A stretch of 25,595 bases of DNA from a virus (IMGVR_UViG_3300028416_000076:1-25595); one strand, 5' to 3'. Shown: positions 16,576-23,853, counted from the stretch's first letter. Notes: a model not told the origin generated them from the letters alone. Numbers and translations are program-made.

Positions 16576-17705
16576 AATTTAAAGAACTTAAAGTAGGAAT
16601 TGAAGATCGTAAAGCTAAAGGCGATGAACCAAAATTTACTACTCAGCCAAAGCCTGAAGAACGTCGACTAAAAATGATGTGGGCATACAACTGGTATGGA
16701 TATGTCTGCGATAAGAAACAAGCTAAAAAATGGATAGTAGAATGGCTTACAGAAAATGACAAAGAACAAAGTAAAAAGTTTAATGCTATTAAAGACAGTT
16801 GGACACCAACAACTATAGGTTGGTTAATTAGAATGCAACAAACAGGCTTAGAGCTAACTGCTGAAGAAATAGAATATATCAGTGTAAAAGCAAAAGAAGC
16901 TATACATAATAATGCAAAGAGTTTAGCTAAAGACGATGCTGAACAAGAACTAAAACCTAAAGCAAATAAACCTAACATACAAGAAATTATGATAGAGCGA
17001 GCACATTTAGCCGCAGGTGACATTGATGGACTATGGGACGAATACTTATCGGGCGATATTAAATCAAATGAAAAGCCAATGGTACAACAGTTTTTAGCTG
17101 AAAGAAACATACTTGCTCAGCATGTTAATATTATTAAAGATGAATGGACAAAACAAAAAAGAGAACTTGAGGACTCTGTCGCTGGCGTAGACGCTGATTT
17201 AAGCGAAGGATATAGTTGCTATACTAAGACCCAGCAAAAGAACATGATCAAGTACTGTGCGGCGATTATAGCAGAATTAGACGCATATCATCAAAGCAAG
17301 AAGGCCAAAGTAGGTATTAGAAAGAAAAAACCAGTACCACCAGAGAAGCAGGTAAGAAAATTAAAACTGCTAAGAAAGTTTGAAGAGTTTAAATTAGAAA
17401 CTGTAGAACCTACTAAAATTCTTAAGTCAAGTGAGATGTGGGTTTACAACATTAAAAATCGTAAACTACAATACTATGTTGCTGATGACTATGCTAAAAC
17501 TTTTACAGTTAAAGGTACAAGTATTTTAGGATTTGATACTAACAAGTCAGCACAAAAGACACTACGTAAGCCACAAGAAGTTCTCAAAGAACTTAGAATG
17601 TCGGGCAAGCCAGATAGTCGTAAACTGTTCGACAAACTAAAAACAACAGCCACAGCAGTTAATGGGCGATTCAACGAAAACTTAATTATCATTAAAGCAA
17701 CTTAA
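16572..17705 (+). CDS. conserved marine-phage protein of unknown function, 377 aa
   Basis: It uses a TTG start, supported by GGAG at 16561-16564 seven bases upstream and by overlap with the preceding stop. It is Lys/Glu-rich and hydrophilic. The N-terminal region (ERRLKMMWAYNWYGYVCDKK, then WTPTTIGWLIRMQQTG) is helical. The central part is highly charged and likely coiled. The C-terminal part (SEMWVYNIKNRKLQYYVADD, TFTVKGTSILGFDTNKSAQK, TLRKPQEVLKELR, NGRFNENLIIIKAT) matches a family I recall from T4-like cyanophages, where it is unnamed. It lies in an early-type operon with the 87-aa protein, and no late promoter serves it. A nucleic-acid or protein-binding role would fit the charge, but nothing in the sequence shows it. 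Confidence 0.75.
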   Translation: MKFKELKVGIEDRKAKGDEPKFTTQPKPEERRLKMMWAYNWYGYVCDKKQAKKWIVEWLTENDKEQSKKFNAIKDSWTPTTIGWLIRMQQTGLELTAEEIEYISVKAKEAIHNNAKSLAKDDAEQELKPKANKPNIQEIMIERAHLAAGDIDGLWDEYLSGDIKSNEKPMVQQFLAERNILAQHVNIIKDEWTKQKRELEDSVAGVDADLSEGYSCYTKTQQKNMIKYCAAIIAELDAYHQSKKAKVGIRKKKPVPPEKQVRKLKLLRKFEEFKLETVEPTKILKSSEMWVYNIKNRKLQYYVADDYAKTFTVKGTSILGFDTNKSAQKTLRKPQEVLKELRMSGKPDSRKLFDKLKTTATAVNGRFNENLIIIKAT

Positions 17706-17723
17706 TCAATACTCTGCCGAGTT

Positions 17724-17731
17724 GATAAATA
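17724..17731 (+). promoter_or_regulatory. T4-type late promoter before gp13 (GATAAATA)
   Basis: GATAAATACT lies 20 bases before the gp13 ATG, with the Shine-Dalgarno GGAG at 17740-17743. Confidence 0.8.
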
Positions 17732-17751
17732 CTATTAACGGAGAAACTTAA

Positions 17752-18507
17752 ATGGCAGATTTAACAACACTAAAAGATGAACTATTCAACTATGTTGACA
17801 AACGCCTAGGTGGCGGAATTGTTGACGTTGAACTAGATCCAGATCATTACGAAGTAGCGTACGACAAAGCATTATCAACTTATAGACAAAGAGCACAGAA
17901 TGCTTACGAAGAAAGTTATAATGTAGTTGAACTACAAGAAAATCAAAATACTTACACACTTCCAACAGAAGTTAGTTCTGTTAGACAAGTATTTAGACGT
18001 ACAATGGGTGACAGTACTGGCCCATATAGTTCAAGTTTTGATCCTTTTTCATCAGCAACTTTAAACGTTTATCTATTAAACTATTCACAAGCAGGTGGCC
18101 TAGCAACATATGATATGTACACTCAGTATGTAGAAATGGCGGCAAGAATGTTTGGCGGTTACATGAACTATACATTTAACCCTGTGACTAAAGTATTAAG
18201 TTTAGTCCGTGATCCTAAATCATCAGGCGAACAAATACTGTTATGGACATACAATCAGAAACCTGAGATAGTATTACTACAAGACAATGCAATGAAGCAA
18301 TGGCTAAGAGATTATACATTTGCGGCAAGTAAAATGATTATTGGTGAAGCAAGAGAGAAGTTTGCCTCTATCGCAGGTCCACAAGGTGGTACAGCACTTA
18401 ATGGTGCATCACTTAAAGCTGAATCACAAGCCGAAATGGACAGACTGATTGACGAGTTAGCAACATACACTGATCACAGTCAACCACTTACTTGGATAAT
18501 TGGTTAA
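17752..18507 (+). CDS. 13: gp13-like neck protein, 251 aa
   Basis: Gp13 sits in the neck with gp14 and is needed for head completion and tail attachment. The start (LKDELFNYVDKRLGGGIVDV, then ELDPDHYEVAYDKALSTYRQ) follows the T4 gp13 pattern of L-K-D, R-L-G-x-x-I-x-x-V-E-L and a Tyr-containing helix. The C-terminal part (WLRDYTFAASKMIIGEARE, then GGTALNGASLKAESQAEMD) matches the gp13 end with W-x-K/R-D-Y and G-G-x-x-x-(D/N)-G. T4 gp13 is longer (309 aa). GGAG eight bases upstream and a late promoter set the start. It is split from gp14, which is on the opposite strand 1.5 kb away; in T4 the two are adjacent and co-oriented. Its stop overlaps the next ATG by one base. Confidence 0.75.
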   Translation: MADLTTLKDELFNYVDKRLGGGIVDVELDPDHYEVAYDKALSTYRQRAQNAYEESYNVVELQENQNTYTLPTEVSSVRQVFRRTMGDSTGPYSSSFDPFSSATLNVYLLNYSQAGGLATYDMYTQYVEMAARMFGGYMNYTFNPVTKVLSLVRDPKSSGEQILLWTYNQKPEIVLLQDNAMKQWLRDYTFAASKMIIGEAREKFASIAGPQGGTALNGASLKAESQAEMDRLIDELATYTDHSQPLTWIIG

Positions 18508-18917
18508 TGAAAATTTCAGAAATTATAACTGAAGGTGCTGTTTTTGCTCGCTCGGGCAAAGGTGGAGCCGGTGGGTCAGCTAAAGTTAAGATGAAATGGC
18601 GATGCGACAGTGGACCAAGAGCAGGTCGTATTGTAGCAAAACCTGCAGACTGTGGCGGTGCTATTGATGTTGCTAAACGAGCAAAAATGAAAAAGACTCG
18701 TGCTAGAACTAAAGTTAGAGCGGCACGCAGAGCCAAAAAGACAAAAAGATTAAATGTAGCAAGTCGTATTATGCAGTCGTTAAATAAGTTTCATCGTAGA
18801 GACTTACAAAAACGTGCTAATCAAAAAAGACGTAAACCAACAGAAAAAATCAAAAAACGTGCAACACGCCCAACAAGAGCAACACGTCCAAGTAGAAAGC
18901 CAAAAAAATTCAAATAG
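18507..18917 (+). CDS. very basic protein with capsid-targeting-like N-terminus, 136 aa
   Basis: The start is on the ATG that overlaps the gp13 stop (TAATG); an in-frame ATG at 18492 lies inside gp13 and is less likely. About 47 of 136 residues are Lys or Arg against 7 acidic, so the net charge is near +40. The middle contains a conserved marine-phage stretch, MKWRCDSGPRAGRIVAKPAD followed by Cys. The tail is Lys/Arg/Pro/Thr-rich (RATRPTRATRPSRKPKKFK) and surely disordered. The first ten residues, MKISEIITEG, resemble the capsid-targeting peptide of T4 internal proteins (MKTYQEFIAEA) and contain I-T-E/G, fitting the gp21 protease rule (L/I)-x-E/(A/G). I infer a DNA-binding protein packed inside the head. 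The family has no known function that I can cite. Confidence 0.7.
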   Translation: MKISEIITEGAVFARSGKGGAGGSAKVKMKWRCDSGPRAGRIVAKPADCGGAIDVAKRAKMKKTRARTKVRAARRAKKTKRLNVASRIMQSLNKFHRRDLQKRANQKRRKPTEKIKKRATRPTRATRPSRKPKKFK

Positions 18918-18918
18918 G

Positions 18919-18947
18919 TTGACCATTTAATTTGATAATGCTATAAT
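18919..18947 (+). promoter_or_regulatory. sigma70 promoter with extended -10, probable leaderless start
   Basis: The -35 TTGACC (18919-18924), a 17-base spacer and the -10 TATAAT (18942-18947), preceded by TG one base before (extended -10). The expected first transcribed base is 18954-18956, which is the A of the dexA ATG at 18955. The promoter begins directly after the stop of the preceding late gene. Confidence 0.82.
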
Positions 18948-18954
18948 ACGCATT

Positions 18955-19479
18955 ATGGACTTAATGATTGACATAGAAACACTCGCAACTGGACCTGATG
19001 CTATGGTTATGACAATAGCGGCACAGGTATTTGATCCTTTATCTACAGGATGGCCTGACCGCCACTTCTATGCTAGAGTTACTCCAGAAAGTCAGCCTAA
19101 TCGTAAAACAGATGATACTACTATTGAATGGTGGGCCCAACAAGGACCTGAAGCACAGCGAGAAGTGTTTGAAGAAGTAGGAAGAAGAGATTTACACGAC
19201 TGTTTAGACGAACTTGGTAAACTGATATGGCAAAGTGATCGTATATGGGCAAATGGCATTTGTTTTGATATGAACATACTAGAACATGCTTTCAAAGAAC
19301 ATGGTATTCCTTTACCTTGGAAGTTTTGGAGTGTACGTGATGCTAGAACTGTTTATGCTCTTTGGCCAGATTTGCCTCAACCCAAGTCTGCTAGCCATCA
19401 TGCACTAGATGACTGTAAACGACAAATTAAAATGTTACAAGATTGTGTTAAACACCTAGGGATAAACAAACTAAAATGA
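18955..19479 (+). CDS. dexA: DexA-like 3'-5' exonuclease, 174 aa
   Basis: A DEDDh-type exonuclease of the T4 DexA/RNase T-like group, acting on single-stranded DNA or RNA ends. Motif I is MIDIETLATG (Asp and Glu). TTIEWWAQQGPEAQ matches the DexA signature T-I-E-W-W-x-x-Q-x-P-E-A. ANGICFDMNIL supplies the second Asp. KFWSVRDARTVYAL matches the K-F-W-x-x-R-D-x-R-T block, and HHALDDC gives the catalytic His and last Asp. T4 DexA is about 227 aa; this one is shorter between motifs. The ATG at 18955 has no Shine-Dalgarno and sits where the sigma70 promoter should start transcription, so translation is probably leaderless. A second ATG at 18964 also lacks one. It overlaps the next gene by four bases (ATGA). 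Confidence 0.85.
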   Translation: MDLMIDIETLATGPDAMVMTIAAQVFDPLSTGWPDRHFYARVTPESQPNRKTDDTTIEWWAQQGPEAQREVFEEVGRRDLHDCLDELGKLIWQSDRIWANGICFDMNILEHAFKEHGIPLPWKFWSVRDARTVYALWPDLPQPKSASHHALDDCKRQIKMLQDCVKHLGINKLK

Positions 19480-20087
19480 TAATAGCACTTAGCGGAGTAG
19501 CAGGAAACGGCAAAGATACTGTAGCAGACTATCTTGTAAATAATTATGGATTTAGAAGAGAAAGTTTTGCTGGGAATCTCAAAGATGGCATAAGTGCTGT
19601 GTTTGGTTGGGATAGAGAAATGTTAGAAGGACGCTCAAAGTCAAGCAGAGAGTGGAGAGAACAAGTAGATGAATGGTGGGCAAAACGTTTAGATATGCCC
19701 AAGCTTACTCCTCGTTGGATCTTACAGTATGTTGGCACTGATGTTATCAGAAGTAATTTTCACGATGATATGTGGATAGCTAGCTTAGAAAATAAACTTA
19801 GAAAAACAGATGATAACATTGTTATTTCAGATGTTAGATTTAAAAATGAAGTAGCTATGTTAAGAAACTTAGGTGCGGTCTGTGTAGAAGTTACTAGATT
19901 TGAAAAACCAGACTGGTATCAAATTGCTATGGCTGGCGGCAGTTTAGAAGACTCAGGTATACATCGAAGTGAGTATGATTGGATTGGTACTAAGTTTAAT
20001 CATACATTAGATAATAATGGTTCTATGGATGAGTTGTATGAACAAATAGAATCTTTACTATCTGACTATATTATACATCAGGACTGA
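19476..20087 (+). CDS. 1: deoxynucleoside monophosphate kinase (T4 gene 1 type), 203 aa
   Basis: It phosphorylates dNMPs to dNDPs for phage DNA synthesis. The Walker A loop is GVAGNGKDT (residues 7-15). Next come DYLVNNYGF and SFAGNLKDGISAVFGW, as in T4 gp1. Later ILQYVGTDVIRSNFHDDMW corresponds to the T4 block L-M-Q-A-L-G-T-D. VISDVRFKNEVAMLRNLGAV is the strand with Asp and Arg that binds substrate, and the end (HTLDNNGSMDELYEQI) matches the N-D-G-S-L-E-E-L pattern. At 203 residues it is shorter than T4 gp1 (about 240). It starts in an ATGA overlap with dexA, so the two form one early operon of DNA metabolism inside the virion-gene region. Its last 17 bases overlap the end of the convergent HNH gene. 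Confidence 0.9.
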   Translation: MIIALSGVAGNGKDTVADYLVNNYGFRRESFAGNLKDGISAVFGWDREMLEGRSKSSREWREQVDEWWAKRLDMPKLTPRWILQYVGTDVIRSNFHDDMWIASLENKLRKTDDNIVISDVRFKNEVAMLRNLGAVCVEVTRFEKPDWYQIAMAGGSLEDSGIHRSEYDWIGTKFNHTLDNNGSMDELYEQIESLLSDYIIHQD

Positions 20088-20418
20088 TATCACCCGGCTT
20101 CCAAGAAGAATCCTGCTTCTGAAGAATAGCACTGCAATTCAAACAAACTGATCTTAAATTAATTAATTCTGTGTTATTTAAATTTCCATCTATATGATAT
20201 ACCTGTATTTGACTACCATGCTTTGCTCTAAATTTACAAATATCACACGTAGACTTTTTAACATATCCTTTTAAACGCCATCTTGGTGTAGGTGGTTTTA
20301 CTTTGCGGTTCTTATTAATGCAAACTGCACACCGACTACGGTAATGTGTTTTACCGTCTTTTTTATAGTTGATAGCGGCCGGAAATTGATTACAGGCCTT
20401 GCATATAGGGCGTTTCAT
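20071..20418 (-). CDS. HNH-like zinc protein, 115 aa, degenerate at the last motif
   Basis: I chose the ATG at 20418 (MKRPICKACNQ), since related phage proteins as I recall them begin this way; an in-frame ATG at 20454 would add 12 residues, and neither has a clear Shine-Dalgarno. The protein has four Cys-x2-Cys pairs (CKAC, CAVC, CDIC, CLNC), suggesting two zinc sites. VYHIDGNLNNTELINLRSVC is the HNH/beta-beta-alpha-metal stretch, with His and Asn in place. The usual final His after the last Cys pair is replaced (CLNCSAI), so nuclease activity is doubtful. It may be a small DNA-binding or free-standing HNH protein of the kind scattered between T4-like phage genes. It is alone on the minus strand, between the early dexA-kinase pair and the sheath gene. 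Confidence 0.7.
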   Translation of the reverse strand: MKRPICKACNQFPAAINYKKDGKTHYRSRCAVCINKNRKVKPPTPRWRLKGYVKKSTCDICKFRAKHGSQIQVYHIDGNLNNTELINLRSVCLNCSAILQKQDSSWKPGDISPDV

Positions 20419-20480
20419 AGCAGTATTTAGTAGAAAACCTTTGCAAAGGCTCACATAACAGGGTGATTTAGGTCTAATCG

Positions 20481-20488
20481 TATAAATA
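20481..20488 (+). promoter_or_regulatory. exact T4 late promoter (TATAAATA) before the sheath gene
   Basis: An eight-of-eight match to the T4 late consensus, 42 bases before the gp18 ATG. The Shine-Dalgarno GAGGA follows near 20519. It is the only copy here with T rather than G at the first position, and it serves the most abundant tail protein. Confidence 0.88.
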
Positions 20489-20530
20489 TTCGTAACAGTT
20501 ATATACTGAATTATAAACGAGGAAAATATT

Positions 20531-23500
20531 ATGGCATTAGTATCCCCAGGCGTAGAAGTAAGTGTAGTTGACGAAAGTCAATACTTACCAGCCGCAACAA
20601 ATTCAGTTCCTTATTTGCTTATTGCAACAGCACAAAATAAAGTAAGTGGTACAGGAACAGGAGTAGCGACAGCAACAACTGCCGCAAACGCAAACAACAT
20701 ACAACTAGTGACTAGTCAACGAGAACTAGCATCACTATACGGTAGTCCATTCTTTTATTCAAGTACTAACGGTACTCCATTAAATGGCTACGAACTTAAT
20801 GAATACGGATTATTAGCCGCTCACTCAGTGTTAGGTGTTTCTAACAGAGCATACGTTCAACGTGTTGACGTTGACTTAGCGGCACTATCAGCAAGACTAA
20901 CTAGACCAGTTGGTGACGCAGATGATAATTCATACTGGTTAGACACTGCAGAAACTAAATGGGGTTTATTTGAATTTAGTGCAACGACTGGTAAATTTAC
21001 AAATAAAGTACCAGTAGCAATTACATCAACAGACGACTTAACTGGTGGTGTTCCAAAAGCATCAGTTGGCGCAATTGGTGATTATGCAGTGGTTACAACT
21101 AACACAGCAAATCCAGTTTACTATAAAAATAGTGCAGGTGCGTGGGTATTAGTTGGATCAGACGATTGGCAAAATGCTTGGTACTCAGTACAAAGCGGAA
21201 CAACTAATCCAGTACTAACAGCAGGACATACTATTATTATTAATGGTATAACTGTTACTGCTTCAGGTACAACTGTTACTTCGTTAGCAAGTGATATTAA
21301 CACTTTATCAATTGCTGGTATTACTGCGGCCGCTGTTGAAGGCAAGCTAGAAATTTATGCAGACTCAGATGTGACTCCAGAAGGATCAGCAGGTGATGGT
21401 GCATGGGATATTATAGCAGGCACAGGTACACTACTAACAGATTTAAGTATTACAGCTGGTACAAAATATGCTCCAGAATTTACACAGGCTAAGCATACAA
21501 GTTTACCACGTTGGAAATCAACTGACACAACTGCACGTCCAACAGGCTCTTTATGGCAAAAAACTACTTCAGTTAACAATGGTGCTAACATTGTTGTTAA
21601 ACAGTATGATGAAGCTACAGATGCTTGGACTACAATCACAGTTCCATTATACGCTGATGATGCCACAGCAAATAAAGAACTTGATCCAGCAGGCGGCGGT
21701 AGAAATGTTACAGCAGGTGTAGTATACGGATATCTAGATTGGTCTGAAAACTATACAGCTACATTAAAATTACATGTTCGTTCACAAACAGGCGAAACAA
21801 CAGTAACATCAACAACAGCTAATCCAACAATTACAACAGGTTCAGAATTTACTATCTCAGCTAGTGCGAAAGGTTCGTCAACAATGACAACAGCAGTTAC
21901 AGCTACAGTTAGTGGTACAACAATTCAAGACTATGCTTCAGCATTTAATACTGCTGGTGTAGCTAACACTGTTGCTTCAGTAACTGATGGATTCTTAACA
22001 ATTAAGCATACACAAGGTGGTGCTATTGAAATTAAAGATACAACAAATACAGCTACATTAGAAGCGTTTGGTATTTCAGCGTTAGCTGATTTAGGTGCTA
22101 ACACAAGAGTTAAAGCAGACGGTTCAACAGTTATATTTTCAAACTGGAACTCATTAACATATGAAGCTAAAGCAACTGAACCTACACAGGATCCAGCTAA
22201 CTTAACATACTGGTATCATTCAGCAGTTGACGAAGTTGACATGCTAGTACATGATGGTTCTAACTGGAAAGGTTACCTAACAGTAACAAATGATGTTAGA
22301 GGATTCAATCTTTCTAACACAAATGCTAAAGGTATTCAAGTATCAGCAAGTGCACCAACAACACAGAACGATACTGCTAAAACAGCATTAGCATATGGTG
22401 ACTTATGGTTAGACTCAAGTGACTTAGAAAACTATCCAATAGTTAAACGTTGGGAAAGTGTTGACGGAACTGATCAATGGGTAACTATTGATAACGCAGA
22501 TCAAACAACAGAAAACGGTATTTTATTTGCAGACGCTCGTTGGTCAACAGCAGATGTTGATCCAGTAAGTGGAGATATAGCAACTATTACAGCACTAGCA
22601 TCAAGCAACTATCTAGATGCAGATGCACCGAGTGCGGCACTATATCCAGCAGGTACATTATTGTTTAACACACGACGTTCAGGTTACACAGTTAAACAAT
22701 ATAAAACAGATTACTTTAATGCAACTGACTTTCCAGATGCTAGCTTACCAACAAACAAAGATGCGTGGGTAACTGTGTCAGGTAATAAAGCAGATGGTTC
22801 ACCTTACATGGGTAGAAAAGCACAACGTCAAGTTGTGGTAGCGGCTATGAAAGCAGGCATTGATACAAACACAGCAATACGTGAAGAACAAAGAGAGTTT
22901 AACTTATTAGCGGCTCCAGGTTATCCAGAGTTAATTCAAAATATGGTAGCACTTAACAATGACAGAAACAACACTGGTTTTGTTATTGGTGATACACCAT
23001 TTAGATTATCAGATAACTCAACAGCGTTACAAAACTGGGCAAGCGATGCAGGTGGTGAAGGTACAGACGGTGAAGATGGACTAGTAACAAATGATCCATA
23101 TGCGTCAGTATTTTATCCGTCAGCTAGAGCAAATGACTTAACAGGCACAGCAGTAGTTGTTCCAGCATCACATGCGATATTAAGAACAATTATTAGAAAC
23201 GACGAGCAAGGTTATCCATGGTTAGCTCCAGCAGGTAACAGACGTGGTTTAATTGACAATGTTACAGCATTAGGTTATGTTACAGCAACTGGTGAGTTTG
23301 AACAAGTTGCAAACAGAGAATCAGTACGTGACACTCTATATGAAAACAATGTTAACCCACTAACTTTTGTTCCAGGTAGCGGCTTAACTAACTACGGTAA
23401 CAAAACTGTTGCAGGTGCTACATCAGCACTAGACAGAATTAACGTAGCTAGATTAGTTGCATACTTACGTGGTAAATTAGAAGCAACTGGTAAAGCATTT

Positions 23501-23755
23501 ATGTTTGAACCAAATGATACAATTACACGTAACGAAGTTAAGAATGCAGTAGAACAGTTATTAAACGATATTACTGCTAAACGTGGTATTTACGATTACC
23601 TAGTTGTTTGTGATGAAACAAACAACACTCCAGCAAGAATTGATAGAAATGAACTTTATATTGATATTGCTATTGAACCAACTAAAGCAGTTGAGTTCAT
23701 TTACATTCCAGTAAGAATTAAAAACACTGGAGAAATTGAAGCAGGTAATTTATAA
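20531..23755 (+). CDS. 18: gp18-like contractile tail sheath protein, 1074 aa
   Basis: The sheath contracts to drive the tube through the host envelope. Residues 1-130 (MALVSPGVEVSVVDESQYLP, SVPYLLIATAQNK, LASLYGSPFFY, LLAAHSVLGVSNRAYVQRVD) and residues about 755-1074 (MGRKAQRQVVVAAMKAGIDT, REEQREFNLLAAPGYPELIQ, YPSARANDL, VVVPASHAILRTI, YPWLAPAGNRRGLI, then VNPLTFVPGSGLTNYGNKT and EFIYIPVRIKNTGEI) are the conserved sheath core. T4 gp18 has 659 residues. Here about 615 residues are inserted between these halves, where T4 carries its outward-facing domains. The insert is beta-rich and modular, with two flagellin-IN-like stretches (from residues about 228 and 433) and several small aromatic modules ending in x-W-x-x-(V/I). 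It has its own late promoter, GAGGA ribosome site and terminator. Confidence 0.93.
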   Translation: MALVSPGVEVSVVDESQYLPAATNSVPYLLIATAQNKVSGTGTGVATATTAANANNIQLVTSQRELASLYGSPFFYSSTNGTPLNGYELNEYGLLAAHSVLGVSNRAYVQRVDVDLAALSARLTRPVGDADDNSYWLDTAETKWGLFEFSATTGKFTNKVPVAITSTDDLTGGVPKASVGAIGDYAVVTTNTANPVYYKNSAGAWVLVGSDDWQNAWYSVQSGTTNPVLTAGHTIIINGITVTASGTTVTSLASDINTLSIAGITAAAVEGKLEIYADSDVTPEGSAGDGAWDIIAGTGTLLTDLSITAGTKYAPEFTQAKHTSLPRWKSTDTTARPTGSLWQKTTSVNNGANIVVKQYDEATDAWTTITVPLYADDATANKELDPAGGGRNVTAGVVYGYLDWSENYTATLKLHVRSQTGETTVTSTTANPTITTGSEFTISASAKGSSTMTTAVTATVSGTTIQDYASAFNTAGVANTVASVTDGFLTIKHTQGGAIEIKDTTNTATLEAFGISALADLGANTRVKADGSTVIFSNWNSLTYEAKATEPTQDPANLTYWYHSAVDEVDMLVHDGSNWKGYLTVTNDVRGFNLSNTNAKGIQVSASAPTTQNDTAKTALAYGDLWLDSSDLENYPIVKRWESVDGTDQWVTIDNADQTTENGILFADARWSTADVDPVSGDIATITALASSNYLDADAPSAALYPAGTLLFNTRRSGYTVKQYKTDYFNATDFPDASLPTNKDAWVTVSGNKADGSPYMGRKAQRQVVVAAMKAGIDTNTAIREEQREFNLLAAPGYPELIQNMVALNNDRNNTGFVIGDTPFRLSDNSTALQNWASDAGGEGTDGEDGLVTNDPYASVFYPSARANDLTGTAVVVPASHAILRTIIRNDEQGYPWLAPAGNRRGLIDNVTALGYVTATGEFEQVANRESVRDTLYENNVNPLTFVPGSGLTNYGNKTVAGATSALDRINVARLVAYLRGKLEATGKAFMFEPNDTITRNEVKNAVEQLLNDITAKRGIYDYLVVCDETNNTPARIDRNELYIDIAIEPTKAVEFIYIPVRIKNTGEIEAGNL

Positions 23756-23781
23756 AAGTATAAGTAATTATATACGCAGAT

Positions 23782-23805
23782 AATGGTTCTTCGGAGCCAT
23801 TTTTT
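23782..23805 (+). terminator. rho-independent terminator after the sheath gene
   Basis: The stem AATGGTTC (23782-23789) pairs with GAGCCATT (23794-23801), with one G-T pair, around a TTCG tetraloop closed by C-G, followed by a T-run. It separates gp18 from the gp19 promoter. A run of A just before the stem is too short to make it clearly bidirectional. Confidence 0.9.
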
Positions 23806-23818
23806 GTGACTGCAGAGT

Positions 23819-23826
23819 GATAAATA
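23819..23826 (+). promoter_or_regulatory. T4-type late promoter before gp19 (GATAAATA)
   Basis: GATAAATACT lies 27 bases before the gp19 ATG and just after the sheath terminator, so the tube gene has its own late unit. Confidence 0.82.
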
Positions 23827-23836
23827 CTTGCATAAC

Positions 23837-23852
23837 AAGAAGGAGATATACA
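23837..23852 (+). promoter_or_regulatory. very strong ribosome-binding site of gp19
   Basis: AAGAAGGAGATATACA is the same 16 bases as the leader of phage T7 gene 10, which makes the T7 capsid protein, with the ATG one base further here than expected by that match (CAAATG versus CATATG, same spacing). It fits a need for very high tube-protein output. Confidence 0.8.
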
Positions 23853-23853
23853 A

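Noticed and set aside
18492-18494. ATG at 18492 as the start of the basic protein
   Set aside because: It lies inside gp13. The ATG at 18507 overlaps the gp13 stop as TAATG, the coupling style used at three other junctions, and gives the conserved-looking MKISEII start.
20423-20432. ACTAAATAC on the minus strand as a late promoter of the HNH gene
   Set aside because: It has two mismatches to the other boxes and sits so close to the ATG that the mRNA would be leaderless. Too weak to call.
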